Source of the DNA: Phycomyces blakesleeanus NRRL 1555(-)
Taxonomy: Eukaryota; Mucoromycota; Mucoromycetes; Mucorales; Phycomycetaceae
Direction of reading: 5' to 3'
Assembly (NCBI RefSeq): GCF_001638985.1
Contig: NW_017265134.1
Location: 2,766,131 to 2,830,130 of the forward strand
Length of the DNA: 64,000 bases
Under the pieces are notes generated by a model. It saw nothing but the letters and a program-made list of their open reading frames with translations. It was not told where the DNA came from and searched no databases. The translations under genes and the position numbers were made by a program. Shown here piece by piece: positions 35,501 to 45,590 of this stretch (within the stretch, counting starts at the first letter, position 1; every line of letters starts with the position of its first letter).

Positions 35501-35761
35501 TGCTTAATAATTATTAAAATAATATTATTTTTTAAACAGCAAAGAAGATAAATATATATTCAGGTACAGTTTATTTCATTCAATTTAAGTTTATTATTGT
35601 ATTTTTTTATGCTACTCAATGTTCTATGACCAATAGAATTGTTTTAAAAAAATTGCAATGCTTATTTTACAAAAAAAAAATCCTGCACTACAAATTTGGG
35701 TTTTCTGTCCACCAAATTTTATATCCCATTATGTATGGGAATTAGGCATTTTTTTGCAGTA

Positions 35762-36007
35762 GGTGGTGAACATACTTTTATTACAATAGTTTAATGTAAG
35801 GTACAGGCAATACAAGAAGATAATTTTTTTATAAAAAAAGACGAAAAGGATGGAGTTAAAATGAAGGTAGATAAGTATTGATTATTATTTATAACTTTAT
35901 AAGAGCAATATATACTGACAGGCTATTTTGACTAAAATGTTATATCTGTAATAAATGGGTTTGTAAAAAAAGTGGTGTAGATAATTAGATTATGACATGG
36001 AGAAAGG
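35762..36007. other. Short non-coding gap
   Basis: AT-rich spacer between the CACTA-like right end and the degenerate LTR. Confidence 0.4.
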
Positions 36008-36435
36008 TGTGGTGATCCAGACACTTGGTTGTTGGATTTATTACATCTAAAAACATATTTCTATTATTATAGTAAAACAGCTATCATTATAAGAACAAAT
36101 GAATAATTTATTTATTTTACTTATGGTAAATCAATAAGACCAATAATTAATTACAGTAAGTACTGTAATTATGACAGCTCAGTAAGCACTGAGTTAATAT
36201 GAGGACACTGCAATTAGATTAAATTATAAACATAGGAGTACTAGCTCTCTAATATCTAAATGAACTCAGACTTAAGAAAATAAGATATAACTGACAAAGC
36301 AGATCATGTTTTGATATAAAAAGAACAACTTTTTATTCTTTAATAAAGACAACCTATATACAGTCTCAAAGTATTCTTATATACATCTCAATCTTTTTAC
36401 TGTTGATTTTATTTTATAAAACTTCACAAGAGGTT
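36008..36435. repeat. Degenerate LTR, family 1, copy E
   Basis: Starts TGTGGTGATCCAG like copies B and D and tracks them loosely, sharing ACAGTAAGTACTGTAAT-type and CAGTCTCAAAGTATT words. The right end has decayed near ACTTCACA. Much more diverged than copies A-D, so the family has been active over a long time. Confidence 0.7.
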
Positions 36436-36439
36436 TGAG

Positions 36440-36929
36440 CTCAAGAAGAATGATTTTTATTGATGAGAATTGTTGAGTTCTTGTACTGATTGAGAGAACT
36501 TTTAGAGACAGGGGATATCGTTTGCATATGTATGCTTTAACGATATGCAGATACAGATTCAAGCAGGGAGAGATTCTGAAGAGTTGTAATTGGATAATAT
36601 AAACAAATTCGTCTTTATCCACAACAAAACAGACTTCTTTATGTTGATGTATTTGAATATGAAGTATTGACTATGCTTACTGACAGTAATGGCATTATGA
36701 GCATAGCATTACCTAATATGTATTTTGAACTAATTTTGAACTTTTTTTAAAAAAGATGTGGACAGTCATAATTAAAGCTGATTGGCTAAGTTCAAGATGG
36801 ACTTGTTTTACCCTTTTTTTGCACTTTTTACCAAGTTCAGACTTTTGGTGTGGACAGACTAAAAGTTCAAAAATTTGGTTTTTAAACTATGGCTGACAAC
36901 ATTACTACATTACGTGTTTAAATGTAAAT
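36440..36929. other. Non-coding gap upstream of the tRNA
   Basis: No gene recognised. The last ~50 bp before the tRNA are AT-rich. Confidence 0.45.
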
Positions 36930-37002
36930 GGGACTATGGCCCAATGGACAAGGCGTCTGACTACGAATCAGGAGATTCCAGGTTCGACCCCTGGTAGTCT
37001 CA
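36930..37002 (+). tRNA. tRNA-Arg(ACG)
   Basis: A 73-nt cloverleaf folds by eye. The acceptor GGGACTA pairs with TAGTCTC (one G-T), with discriminator A at 37,002. The D arm is GCC...GGC, and the anticodon stem TCTGA/TCAGG encloses loop CTACGAA with anticodon ACG. The T arm CCAGG-TTCGACC-CCTGG contains the B box; the A box is TGGCCCAATGG. No intron, and no CCA encoded, as expected for a nuclear eukaryotic tRNA. A run of T follows at 37,007-37,013 (termination signal). The only clear host gene in the window. Confidence 0.95.
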
Positions 37003-37020
37003 CATTTATTTTTGCTAAAT

Positions 37021-37409
37021 TGTCATGCCCGAATTCTTGTCAACCAATCAGGATGACGATTACACAGAATTCTCTTTTGAGAATTGTCGGACATTATTTT
37101 GATGAATCCGTAAAATCTGAAGATAGTTAACCGCAGTACTTCTTTATGCGCAGTAATATCTTCCTGAGCATTAACCGCAGTATAATGACTATTTCTTTAA
37201 TTAAATATAAATAATAACTACTGCAGATAATGCGCAGTATTAGTTTAGAAAACTATATAAGACAATTCAATTCATATCAATAAAAAGTATCTTTTATCCT
37301 CTCTTTGATTTTACGTATACTCCTTGATCCCCAGTGGGTTTGACCTTTTGACTTTGTTATAGTAAAAGGAAGACTAACCCAGATCGGGAACGACAGAATG
37401 ATGGCTAAA
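37021..37409. repeat. LTR-like repeat fragment beside the tRNA
   Basis: Begins TGTCATGCCCG 18 bp after the tRNA. Its right part (AGTGGGTTTGACC...ACCCAGATCGGGAACGACA) recurs directly at 41,030-41,100 and inverted at 40,480-40,570. The segments at 37,260-37,409 and 40,480-40,570 form an imperfect palindrome into which MULE-2 inserted. I cannot define its ends. Confidence 0.45.
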
Positions 37410-37929
37410 GATATCTCCTTATTTTATCCTACGGAGAGTTTGAATTTTGAAAATCCGTTGAGGTAGTGACAGGTTTTACTTCTGGTAAATTCAATTAGAA
37501 TTGTATTTGTTTATATCAATCAGAAATATTTTTTCTTGTACTTTTAAGATCTTTTAATGATATATATTTATTATTTTTATTATTATCTCTGAGTATTCAT
37601 GTTTCTAAAATATGAAGGGTTCTCACTTCTATATTCATCCATCAACCTCACAGTATCTGCGAGTGCTCTTTTTATAAGATCTGCCTTTGTTTGATCTAAG
37701 CTAGAAATTGTCTTCAAAGTTTGAAGATCTTCAAAGCCGTGATGCATTGTTGCAGAATAAGCTGCAATTTTGTCAAAGACATATACACCTCTATCTTCAG
37801 CAGTACCTCCACTCTCTAATTCCTCCTCTACTTCTTCCTCAACTTCGTTCTCATTTGCATTTACAGCATCTTGTCAGTTCAATACCACTCCTGCTATCTC
37901 CCATTGCTCGATGAAGCTGAATTTTGCCC

Positions 37930-40312
37930 CACAGTAATGCTTCAACAAATGTGAATACTTGCATGGGATCTGGTGGGTCAGAAAGTTCGGGCAGGTGCAG
38001 CTTTGTATCAAGTCATTTGATATATTGACAGTATATCACTTATCTTCTGTTACAAAAGATCGTATTTGCCACTCACCATTATAATCATCCATGCTGTTAC
38101 CAGTCTCACCCAAAGGGTTGAGAATTATGGAAGGGAGCATGTCATTTTGGATTTTTGAAGCAACAAAAGAATTTCTTGCTAACTCATTATCAATGGGACC
38201 TATCTTACCATTGTTGAAGTGAATATGCTCAACCTCTTGTTCAAAATAGAACTCCACATCATTTGTCAAGATAAAAATCAGTCGATCCAATCTTCTGATG
38301 CATGTACAACCAAAGTAGATTGTCTTGAGTTGATTGTGCCATGATTCTACATAGTTGTTTGTCACATATCTCTGATGTTGTTGACTAACGTACGGGCGCC
38401 CCCATCTTCGCAACAATCCTTTGTTCTCGGTCCATTTCTTCTCAAAATATTTCAAAAACTGAGATTGATCCTGAACCATCAGTTTAAAATCTTCAATTGC
38501 TCTTAGGAACACGTCTTCATTGGACTCGATGAGAATGTGTCTCAGGTAGTTCTTCAGTGCAGTCTTATAATTCCCAAGTTGTTCTGATGTATAAGAGGCA
38601 TTAAGTTTAATCTTGCTGTCAAGGTTGTGCTGCCAAGCGCAAAGAACATGAAAATCACATGTGGTATTTCAGGTACGAAACAATAGAAAAATTAAAATAT
38701 TTGATAATAGAGACGTATAGAAATACTTTGAGACTGTATATAAGTTGTCTTTTTTCATAAATAAAAAGTGTCCCTTTTTATAAGAAAACACAATCTGCTC
38801 TTGTCATTACGTCTTAGTTTCTTAAGGCTTTCTTCCTTTACTATATTTGGTTATTAGAGTGTATTTACTGCTTAACTAGTGTTGGTGTTAGAATTATGAC
38901 ATCAAGTCATAAATCGTACTTCTTTAGCTCTTAGCTATTCTTTTCTCTTTTATACTAGAGCTTTAGGACTTCCTACTAAATTAGCTCCATATCGATCTGA
39001 CACAGTTTACCCGGCAGTATGATATAATTATCTTAACAATCTTTAAGATATCATCTACAGTACTAACTGTAATAATTATTGGGCTGATTACTTAATCGTT
39101 TATATATATTTTATACTGACAAGATGATAGCTACTATGCTATCCCAATATGAATATGTTCTTATATGTGATAAATCCAACATCCAAGTGTCTGGATCACC
39201 ACATCACAGTAGTGAATTGTAGCATGAGGTAATGCTTCTTTGATTGCATTAACCTCCATAATGCTACAGTCAATGGTGATATTCATTGGTACGAAACTGC
39301 TCTTGATGCGAAGGTGGTCAAGCCAAAGTTTGATGGGCATGGCTGTCTGGTTGTTTGTCACCATGTATGCAACAGGGAATCCCTTTCCTGTTTGAGAATG
39401 GCGAGTGACCAAAGTATATAATACTTTGTTGCTTCTAGACGAAATGGAATGAGTGGCATTGAGACAAAAAGATTGCAAGATTCTCATGATTGAAACTTGC
39501 GTTAGTGATTGAAATCCAAAGGCAAATTGTTTTTTACCATCATTATAAACAGAAAGATTGATTTCAAAAATGCAATAGTTTTGTTCTGCTAGCTTTACAT
39601 TTAACCAGATGGAAATATATGCATTTTCATCAGAAGCAAACATATATAACAAAGTAGTCATCTATTTTATATACAAGTATTTATTTAATATATAAATATT
39701 AATTTAATACGAAAGCTATGTTATATTCATTGACAAACCTTTCTCATTCTGTTGTAAATTTCTTCATAATTAGGCTTTCTAACGCCAACTCCCCAACTAT
39801 CAATCTGTCTAAGAGCTGAAATTCTTGTACTTTTACAGCTGCTGCCACTTTTCAACTGATCTTCAATAATTTTTATGGCTTCAGAAGGCAAAGGAAGAGT
39901 TCTGACTTCGTCCCAGTCACCAGAAACATGGTTTATATGTGCCCTTGTTTGGCAAAATGTAACAACATTGGGGTTGTCGAGATGCTGTATGATTTTTAAG
40001 GCAGCTGTACAAGAGCATGCCTTCGTATCTTTCTGGGCAAGACGTAATTGGTGGTTTGTTATATATTGGCCAGCACGGTGGTATTTTTTAGTTTCTCCAA
40101 AAACTAAACCTTTTCTAGAATATATATGCTTTTTATTCCATTTTGTTGAGCATAAGACATTGATTCACTCCAGACACTTTTCCCATTCACTAGCTTTTAC
40201 TAATATTGCCAAATTCAAAGGAAGCATCTTGATTCCTTCCAAAGGCGAGTTGATCAAGACTTGTTGAATGGTGGAAATATCATAAATAGTGTTGTTTATA
40301 TTGCTGTTAGAC
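37930..40312 (-). pseudogene. MULE transposase relic (MULE-2)
   Basis: ATG at 40,312; a TGA at 40,165-40,167 in CLE-stop-INV where Trp is likely. An intron at 39,662-39,738 joins NRMRK to MTTLLYMF. DDE core: FCLNATHSISS (first Asp changed to Asn), ITIDCSIMEVNAI (second Asp kept) and NNYVESWHNQLKTI (Glu kept). The SWIM-like finger has CTC and PCKYSHLLK, with the spacing of the last His altered. Organisation and motifs parallel MULE-1 at 1.0-3.2 kb. The solo LTR at 38,660-39,203 splits the core; removing it with one TCACA rejoins IHYCD to FHVLCAWQHN in frame. Confidence 0.85.
38660..39203. repeat. Solo LTR, family 1, copy C
   Basis: 544 bp, ends TGTGGTATTTC and GGATCACCACA, flanked by TCACA at 38,655-38,659 and 39,204-39,208. 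Very similar to copy A. Confidence 0.95.
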
Positions 40313-40479
40313 ATAATTGAAGTTTGTTTTTAAGAAAGAGGGAAATGATTATTTGTTAAAAAAAATGCCATGTGTGGGATGCAAAAGCCACTGTCTGTCA
40401 TTAAAGTTAGAAAGCCACATGACTAAATTAAATACTAATTCAAACTCTCCATAAGATAAAATAAGGAGATATGGCTAAA

Positions 40480-41110
40480 TTGATTTTCTTGTCAAGTCTC
40501 GATCTGGTATTTCTTTTCTGGCACTTGTAACTAAGTCGCAGAATCAATACCACTGGGAATTGTCAAGTTTATAAATAGTTTTTTAATAGAATCCAAGATG
40601 CTTTTTATTAAATATATTTCTTGACTATTTATACAAAATGCTATTTGATTTCTAGCTAAAAGAATAGCTACAATAATATGTCTTAGATGCTTATTGTCTC
40701 GTAATATCTTCTACAAGTATATTTACCATCTTAAACATCTAAAACATATATAAAAGACCAATTGGCAAAGTCAAGATCTTTTATTCTAAAAAGTAAACTC
40801 TTACTAGTTGCTTATAACTACCAATTTTGTTCACCAATGTCAACTCTGACATCCTTTTGCTCACAAAAGAATTAGAAAGCACATAGCTTAACAAAAGTAG
40901 AGTAGAAACTGAAACAGATATTTATAATGACTGAGTAGGTTTAGAATAAATATAAAATAGAGTGTTATTTAATTCAATAAAATTCATCTATCTTTCTATC
41001 CTCTTTTTATTCTTTTATCTTCACTTACAATTCCCAATGGGTTTGACCAATTTTGGCTGTGTTATAGCATTGGAAGAACAACCCAGATCGAAAACAACAA
41101 AATTAGCTTT
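40480..41110. repeat. Palindromic LTR-like or MITE-like repeat
   Basis: Left part reads GTCTCGATCTGG...CCACTGGGAATTG; right part reads CCCAATGGGTTTGACC...ACCCAGATCG. The reverse complement of the right matches the left over ~90 bp with gaps. No coding frame. May be a non-autonomous element or two head-to-head LTR ends. Confidence 0.5.
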
Positions 41111-41122
41111 TGTCAGACATTA

Positions 41123-43544
41123 CAGTGGTCCCTCAATAATTTCACACCCCTTTAATTTCACACTTCGATTTTTTCAAGGCTCTGAAGACCCAACTCGAAA
41201 AATAGGGCTTAACTTTCATAATTCTCTTTAATTTCACTTTCACAAAATTTTTTGTCCTTGAATCCTTAAAGAAAAAAAATTAGCCAATCAGACGAGAGCA
41301 ATATAGTTACATCTTGATTTAAATTGTTTTAATTTTAGCTTTTCATAATTTTGTAATTGATATTAATGTCAAGTGTGTTAAGTTTGCATGCCAAACACTG
41401 GGTTATCAAGTTGTCATCTAGCTTAATTTTTTTAATTTTTTTTTTCGGAAATAAAATAAAGCTATATGTACTATATTTTGATTAAGTTTCATTTATTAAT
41501 TGTTTAGTAAAGATTATTTACTTAAAAAATATAAATATAATCCTAATTTGTTTTGTTATAAAAGTTTTTATTATAGATTTTATTATTTCTATCTGTCATT
41601 ACCATTTATTGTTATTTGCAAGTTACTATTTACAAACATATTACAAAATCAAGCTTTGACTGTACTTGACTGCTAACTTTTTTTTTCTATTTTTAAATAA
41701 AGAAAAATATATTTCTTATAGAAAATTGTTTTTATTTTATTTGAAAAAGAATAAATTTTAAAAAGATCTGAAGCTGGTGACTTTAGTTTGCTTTGAGTTC
41801 GCAGTTTTCTGGAACTTGTTTCAAAGGCCTTCAACCTTACTGACCAAGTCTCTGTCAATATATTTGTCTTTCAAGATATTCAAAAGCGTGCAAACACACT
41901 CAAACTTTTCCAAAACAGAATAAGTTCTCTAAAAAAAAACTGCTGATTCCACTTTAGCAGTTTCTTCATTGCTGTTGTTGGCTGCATTTTTGTTGGCATC
42001 ATATTCTTCTATCACAATATCTGCAATCTCATTTTCATTGACCACTCTATGAGTGCATTGTCTCTCATAGAGTGGATCAGACTCATTTGTTGGGCAATCT
42101 TCCAGAGACAGAAGACCTAATCTAACAATCTTGTCTAGGGTTTCTTGTAAGCCCTCGACCAGAACCTTTTCAGCCAGACTTTACTGAATCATAGCCTGGT
42201 TTACATCTATAAATTATATTTAGAATATTAAGAAAGTGGAATTAAAAGATTATACTACTATTATAACCAATAAATTGTTTTACTACTACCTTTACTATCT
42301 TCGTCTTCAATAAAGCAAAAGATTATTGCATTCCAGCAGTTCTTAATAGTCTTTGCCAAGACAGATTCTCAAGTCTCTCTTATTTATTTTATGGCCCAAA
42401 ATTAATCAATTTCAAAGATTTTATCAATTGGTCCAATTTTATCTTGATTGCCATTTTGAATTATGCCAATGTATTGATATGCCTTAGAATACTGCTTATG
42501 CTTGAAATAAGCCTTAAATGTCCAAATAATATCACTATCCAATGGCTGAAGATGAGAAGTGGTGTTTGGTGGCAAAAAAAGAAGCTCAACATTTGTAAGT
42601 GTATAATCAACTATATGACCAGAGAAATTGTTGAGAATCAAAAGAACTTTGCACTTTTGAGCTTTTATGGCATGATCAAAGCAACAGAAGAAAACATGAA
42701 AGATTGATCTTGTCATCCAAGCATTGCTATTGTAATGATACATGGAGAATCCATGATCACTTGCTTCTTGCTTCTTATTGTTCTTGTTAAAGCAGTTTAG
42801 TCTTCTTGCATGCCCAATCATCAGTACATTGGACCACTTATACATTTCATCCGCATTATACAAGAGACCTACAGCTAGGTGCTTCTTTTTATCTTTCCAA
42901 CCAGAAAATTTCTGGTGAGAAATTGTTGTTCTTAGTGGGGCAGTATAAAAGAGTGCTGTTTCATCAAAGTTATATATGTCAGGAGCACTATATCTCTCTA
43001 TCTTCTCTTTGATGGCAGCCTTGTCAATCTGAAGTGATTCTATATCAGTAGAACCAGCCTCACCATGAATTCAATTCATTTTAATGCAATGGCGCTTTCC
43101 AAACTTCTCTATCCAGCCTTGAGAAGCACTAAAGTCTTTAATGCCTATTCTTTCAGCAAAAATAGTAGCTTTAGTCTTAATCAATTCCCAAGTGATGGGA
43201 ATCTGATTATTTTTAGCAATGTTGATCCAAAGAATCACTGCTTCTTCAATTTGCTATAGTTGTGTGATAATATAATAAGGTTAATTTTATTTTTTATACA
43301 GAGCAAAAATGCATAATGTTGAGATATATTACATATAGACTATTTTCCTTTTCTAATACACTTTCTGTTTTTTACATCGGCTTGCATTATAAGCCCTGGT
43401 CTTTTCTCTTCAAAATCTTTGAGATTGTAGAAGCATCAGAAGCTTTTTGAAGACCAAAGGTTTCCTTTGCCCATTCAGCCAATTGGGGGTTACTCATAGA
43501 TGGCTTTTTCTTTCTCATATCACAAATCTCAAAATGATTTGCAA
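41123..43544 (-). pseudogene. pogo/Tigger-type transposase relic
   Basis: A pogo-like end, TA then CAGTGGTCCCTCAATAATTT, lies at 41,121-41,145. The minus-strand protein starts inside LTR copy D with a Psq-type helix-turn-helix (KKKPSMSNPQLAEWAKETFG, DASTISKILKR). It continues with GWIEKFGKRHCIK, a stop near 43,070, GEAGSTDIESL, NFDETALFYTAPLRTT (first Asp), LLILNNFSGH where Asp has become Asn, and PPNTTSHLQPLDSDII with the third Asp. The region to 41,880 holds an acidic C-terminal tail with a further stop. The N-terminal residues and right TIR are lost at the LTR. Dead by catalytic change and nonsense. Confidence 0.85.
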
Positions 43545-44084
43545 TGTGGTGATCCAGACACTTGGATATTGGATTTATCACATATAAGAACATATTCATA
43601 TTGGGATAGTGTAGTAGCTATCATCTTGTCAGTATAAAATATATATAAACAATTAAGTAATCAGGCCAATAATTATTACAGTTAGCACTGTAGATAATAT
43701 CTTAAATATTGTTAAGATAATTATATCATACTGCTGGATAAACTGTGTCAGGTTGGTATAAAGCTAATTTAGTAGAAAGTTCTAAAGCTCTAGTATAAAA
43801 TAGAAAAGAATAGCTAAGAGCTAAAGAAGTATAATTTATTACTTGATATCATAATTCTAACACCGACACTAGTTAAGTAGTAAATACACTCTAATAACCA
43901 AATATAGTAAAAGAAGAAAGCCTTAAGAAAACAAGATGTAATAATAAGAGTATACTGTGTTCTCATATAAAAAAAACTTTTTATTTATGAATAAAGAACA
44001 GCTTATATATAATCTCAAAGTATTTCTATACATCTTCGTTTTCAAAATTATTATTTTCTACTGTTTCAAATCTGAAATACCACA
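43545..44084. repeat. Solo LTR, family 1, copy D
   Basis: 540 bp, starts TGTGGTGATCCAG and ends TGAAATACCACA. Flanks TGCAA and ATAAT do not match, and the rest of the pogo gene does not resume on the right side, so a recombination has replaced the flank. Confidence 0.88.
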
Positions 44085-44879
44085 ATAATATAAATGACTG
44101 TAAAATTCTAACTAAAAACAAAGCTAGTCAACAAAACTGCTGTCACTGCGCCAAGCTATGGAGTTACAAGCACAAATTCCAAAAATACTTAAAATCAAAA
44201 GAATATCTACAAAAACAAAACAACATCTCTATCAAAACCACCAAGCAAAAGAACACAGACCCCATGGAGTGCATAACCAGCACACTGGAAAGTGCATCCT
44301 TTGGTAAAAACATCAATAAGAATAATCTGAATAAAAAGAATTTATTCTCACTGCAAATATCTATCATCTTATAGAATGAACATAAAATAATTGAGCTCTT
44401 GTGACAAGTGTTGAGTTGGTGTGGTGCAACTTTGTCAGAAAAATAATAAATGAGAATAGGGTTACCAACGAGTTCAGAAGACAAATATATAGAGAGATAG
44501 AGATGAATTACTGTGATAACGCTTGGGTCTATCCAACAGTAAGGAGATGTAATAAAATGTGTATAGAAAAGAACAAATATAACAAGAAGTATGCTTATAA
44601 CTATCGCGAAGAGTTGTTATAAGTCAGTGACAATGAAATAAATGTATAAACAAAAGTAAAGTAAAGGATTTGATCAATAAAATAAAGATAGATAAGGATT
44701 CTGTTTTATTATTGCTTCATCTGAAGACTTTTATATGTGAACAATCTATACTACTTTGTTATAAAGCTTTATTAAAGCAGTACCAATGATGAAATACAAT
44801 GCATAAGGGTATGTCTTGTGCAAGGGGATTGAAGGAAATTCTGCAAAGAGCATCATACTTCTTTGCAGGATATTCGTGG
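44085..44879. other. Stretch with no recognised gene
   Basis: Short open frames exist on both strands, but none shows a motif I recognise. It may be degraded DIRS sequence belonging to the fragment that follows. Confidence 0.4.
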
Positions 44880-45151
44880 TTTGAGTGGAACCAAAAGAAC
44901 ACACACCATGTCACTTGGACATGGGGGCGGACAGGTTCTGTCGGGACATACACTTCTATAATTCAATAAAATTGCCAATTGTCAATGTAGAAGAATATTT
45001 AGTTTTTGCAAGAAAGAATCAAATTTCAAAACGTTTACAACAAACTGTACCATTAGAAGTGACTTATGCTAATAGGTGTGTTGCCAACAACTCAACAACA
45101 ACTGAGGATGCAGTATTGGCTCTCCAAGCCACACTTTATTTATTATAAAAT
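44880..45151 (+). pseudogene. Probable DIRS recombinase C-terminal tail, plus strand
   Basis: The plus-strand frame ending VANNSTTTEDAVLALQ resembles the end of the minus-strand tail at 45,300-45,535 (VVDNSTMTEDVVTAHP), and the DNA shares ACTCAACAA then ACTGAGGATG. Upstream, HHVTWTWG in another frame may be the recombinase HxxW region. This would make two recombinase tails facing each other. Low confidence. Confidence 0.4.
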
Positions 45152-45299
45152 TTTTGTTATACCTTACTCTTTACATCTTTTTAAGAAGTGCTATCTATCA
45201 TATTTTTTCTGTGGTAAAGGGCAGAAAAAACTAGTCTGATGACTATTATAAGCAAAAAAAACTACTCTGTGTTTTAAAACAACATCCTATACTATGGGT

Positions 45300-45535
45300 G
45301 GGCAGTCACCACATCCTCAGTCATTGTTGAGTTGTCAACAACGTTTCCACTATGTGTTCTTTGTAACAAAATGATTGTTGTCTCCTCTTCTTCAACTCCT
45401 TCCGGTATGATATTATTTGTTGTATCCATAGAAAAAATCCGGTTTATCATCTCTGCTGCTTGTTTATACTGGGAGTTTGGCTTATAGTAGTATCTCTCAA
45501 AGGTGCTGCTTGTGAGAGACCAGTTAGCATGATGT
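45300..45535 (-). pseudogene. DIRS tyrosine recombinase, C-terminal part with catalytic Tyr
   Basis: Minus-strand frame KHHANWSLTSSTFERYYYKP, then an acidic tail to a stop near 45,300. NWSL..STFE.YYYKP is the usual end of DIRS-type tyrosine recombinases, the catalytic Tyr being in ERYYYKP. It continues the frame that breaks off at 56,434. The MULE at 45,545-56,424 sits between the two parts, with the 9-bp duplication TTGATGGCT on each side. Confidence 0.8.
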
Positions 45536-45552
45536 TTGATGGCTCAGCAATC

Positions 45553-45590
45553 CTAAGGAGACGACATTTTTAGGATGGGAGACAACATTT
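45553..45590. promoter_or_regulatory. Left terminal GGAGACGACA repeats of the MULE-OTU
   Basis: Two ~20-bp units (GGAGACGAC at 45,557 and GGGAGACAAC at 45,577). Matching units are three inverted copies at 56,364-56,413 and five direct copies at 55,953, 55,973, 56,019, 56,065 and 56,086. Repeated (sub)terminal words are typical transposase-binding sites; that role is inferred. Confidence 0.6.

Larger units (their letters stand above)
27433..35761 (-). mobile_element. CACTA/Tnp2-type DNA transposon, apparently end to end
   Basis: Left end 27,433-27,486 (TACTGCAAAAAAAAATGTC, then GATTCCCATACGTG, then GGATGTAAAATT) matches the reverse complement of 35,711-35,761 (TACTGCAAAAAAATGCC, AATTCCCATACATA, GGGATATAAAATT). 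The ~50 bp TIRs enclose a minus-strand transposase and a convergent plus-strand accessory gene. A possible TA duplication flanks it. Two later insertions sit inside: a Tc1 element (28.6-29.8 kb) and a solo LTR (32,566-33,097). Confidence 0.78.
37410..40470 (-). mobile_element. MULE-2, complete with 9-bp target duplication
   Basis: Direct repeats ATGGCTAAA at 37,401-37,409 and 40,471-40,479. Inside them are ~35 bp inverted ends: GATATCTCCTTATTTTATCC with GGAGAGTTTGAATT on the left, and ATCTCCTTATTTTATC with GGAGAGTTTGAATT read inward on the right. The element encloses a MULE transposase and a later solo LTR; without the LTR it is about 2.5 kb. Confidence 0.85.

Noticed and set aside
35684..35700. 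CACTA word as the terminus of an EnSpm element
   Set aside because: The CACTACAAATTTGG word lies inside the right end and points the wrong way; the ~50 bp matched inverted repeat ending TACTGC is the better terminus.
36936..37130. 64-codon frame over the tRNA
   Set aside because: It is a chance reading through the tRNA gene.
37021..37409. Complete solo LTR with target duplication next to the tRNA
   Set aside because: The TG start is plausible, but no CA end with a matching 4-6 bp flank could be found.
40962..41231. 89-codon plus-strand frame
   Set aside because: It crosses the junction of a repeat end and a pogo TIR, so it is not a gene.
44164..44622. Frames of 73 and 106 codons on opposite strands
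   Set aside because: No motif and low-complexity composition; possible DIRS debris but not supportable as genes.
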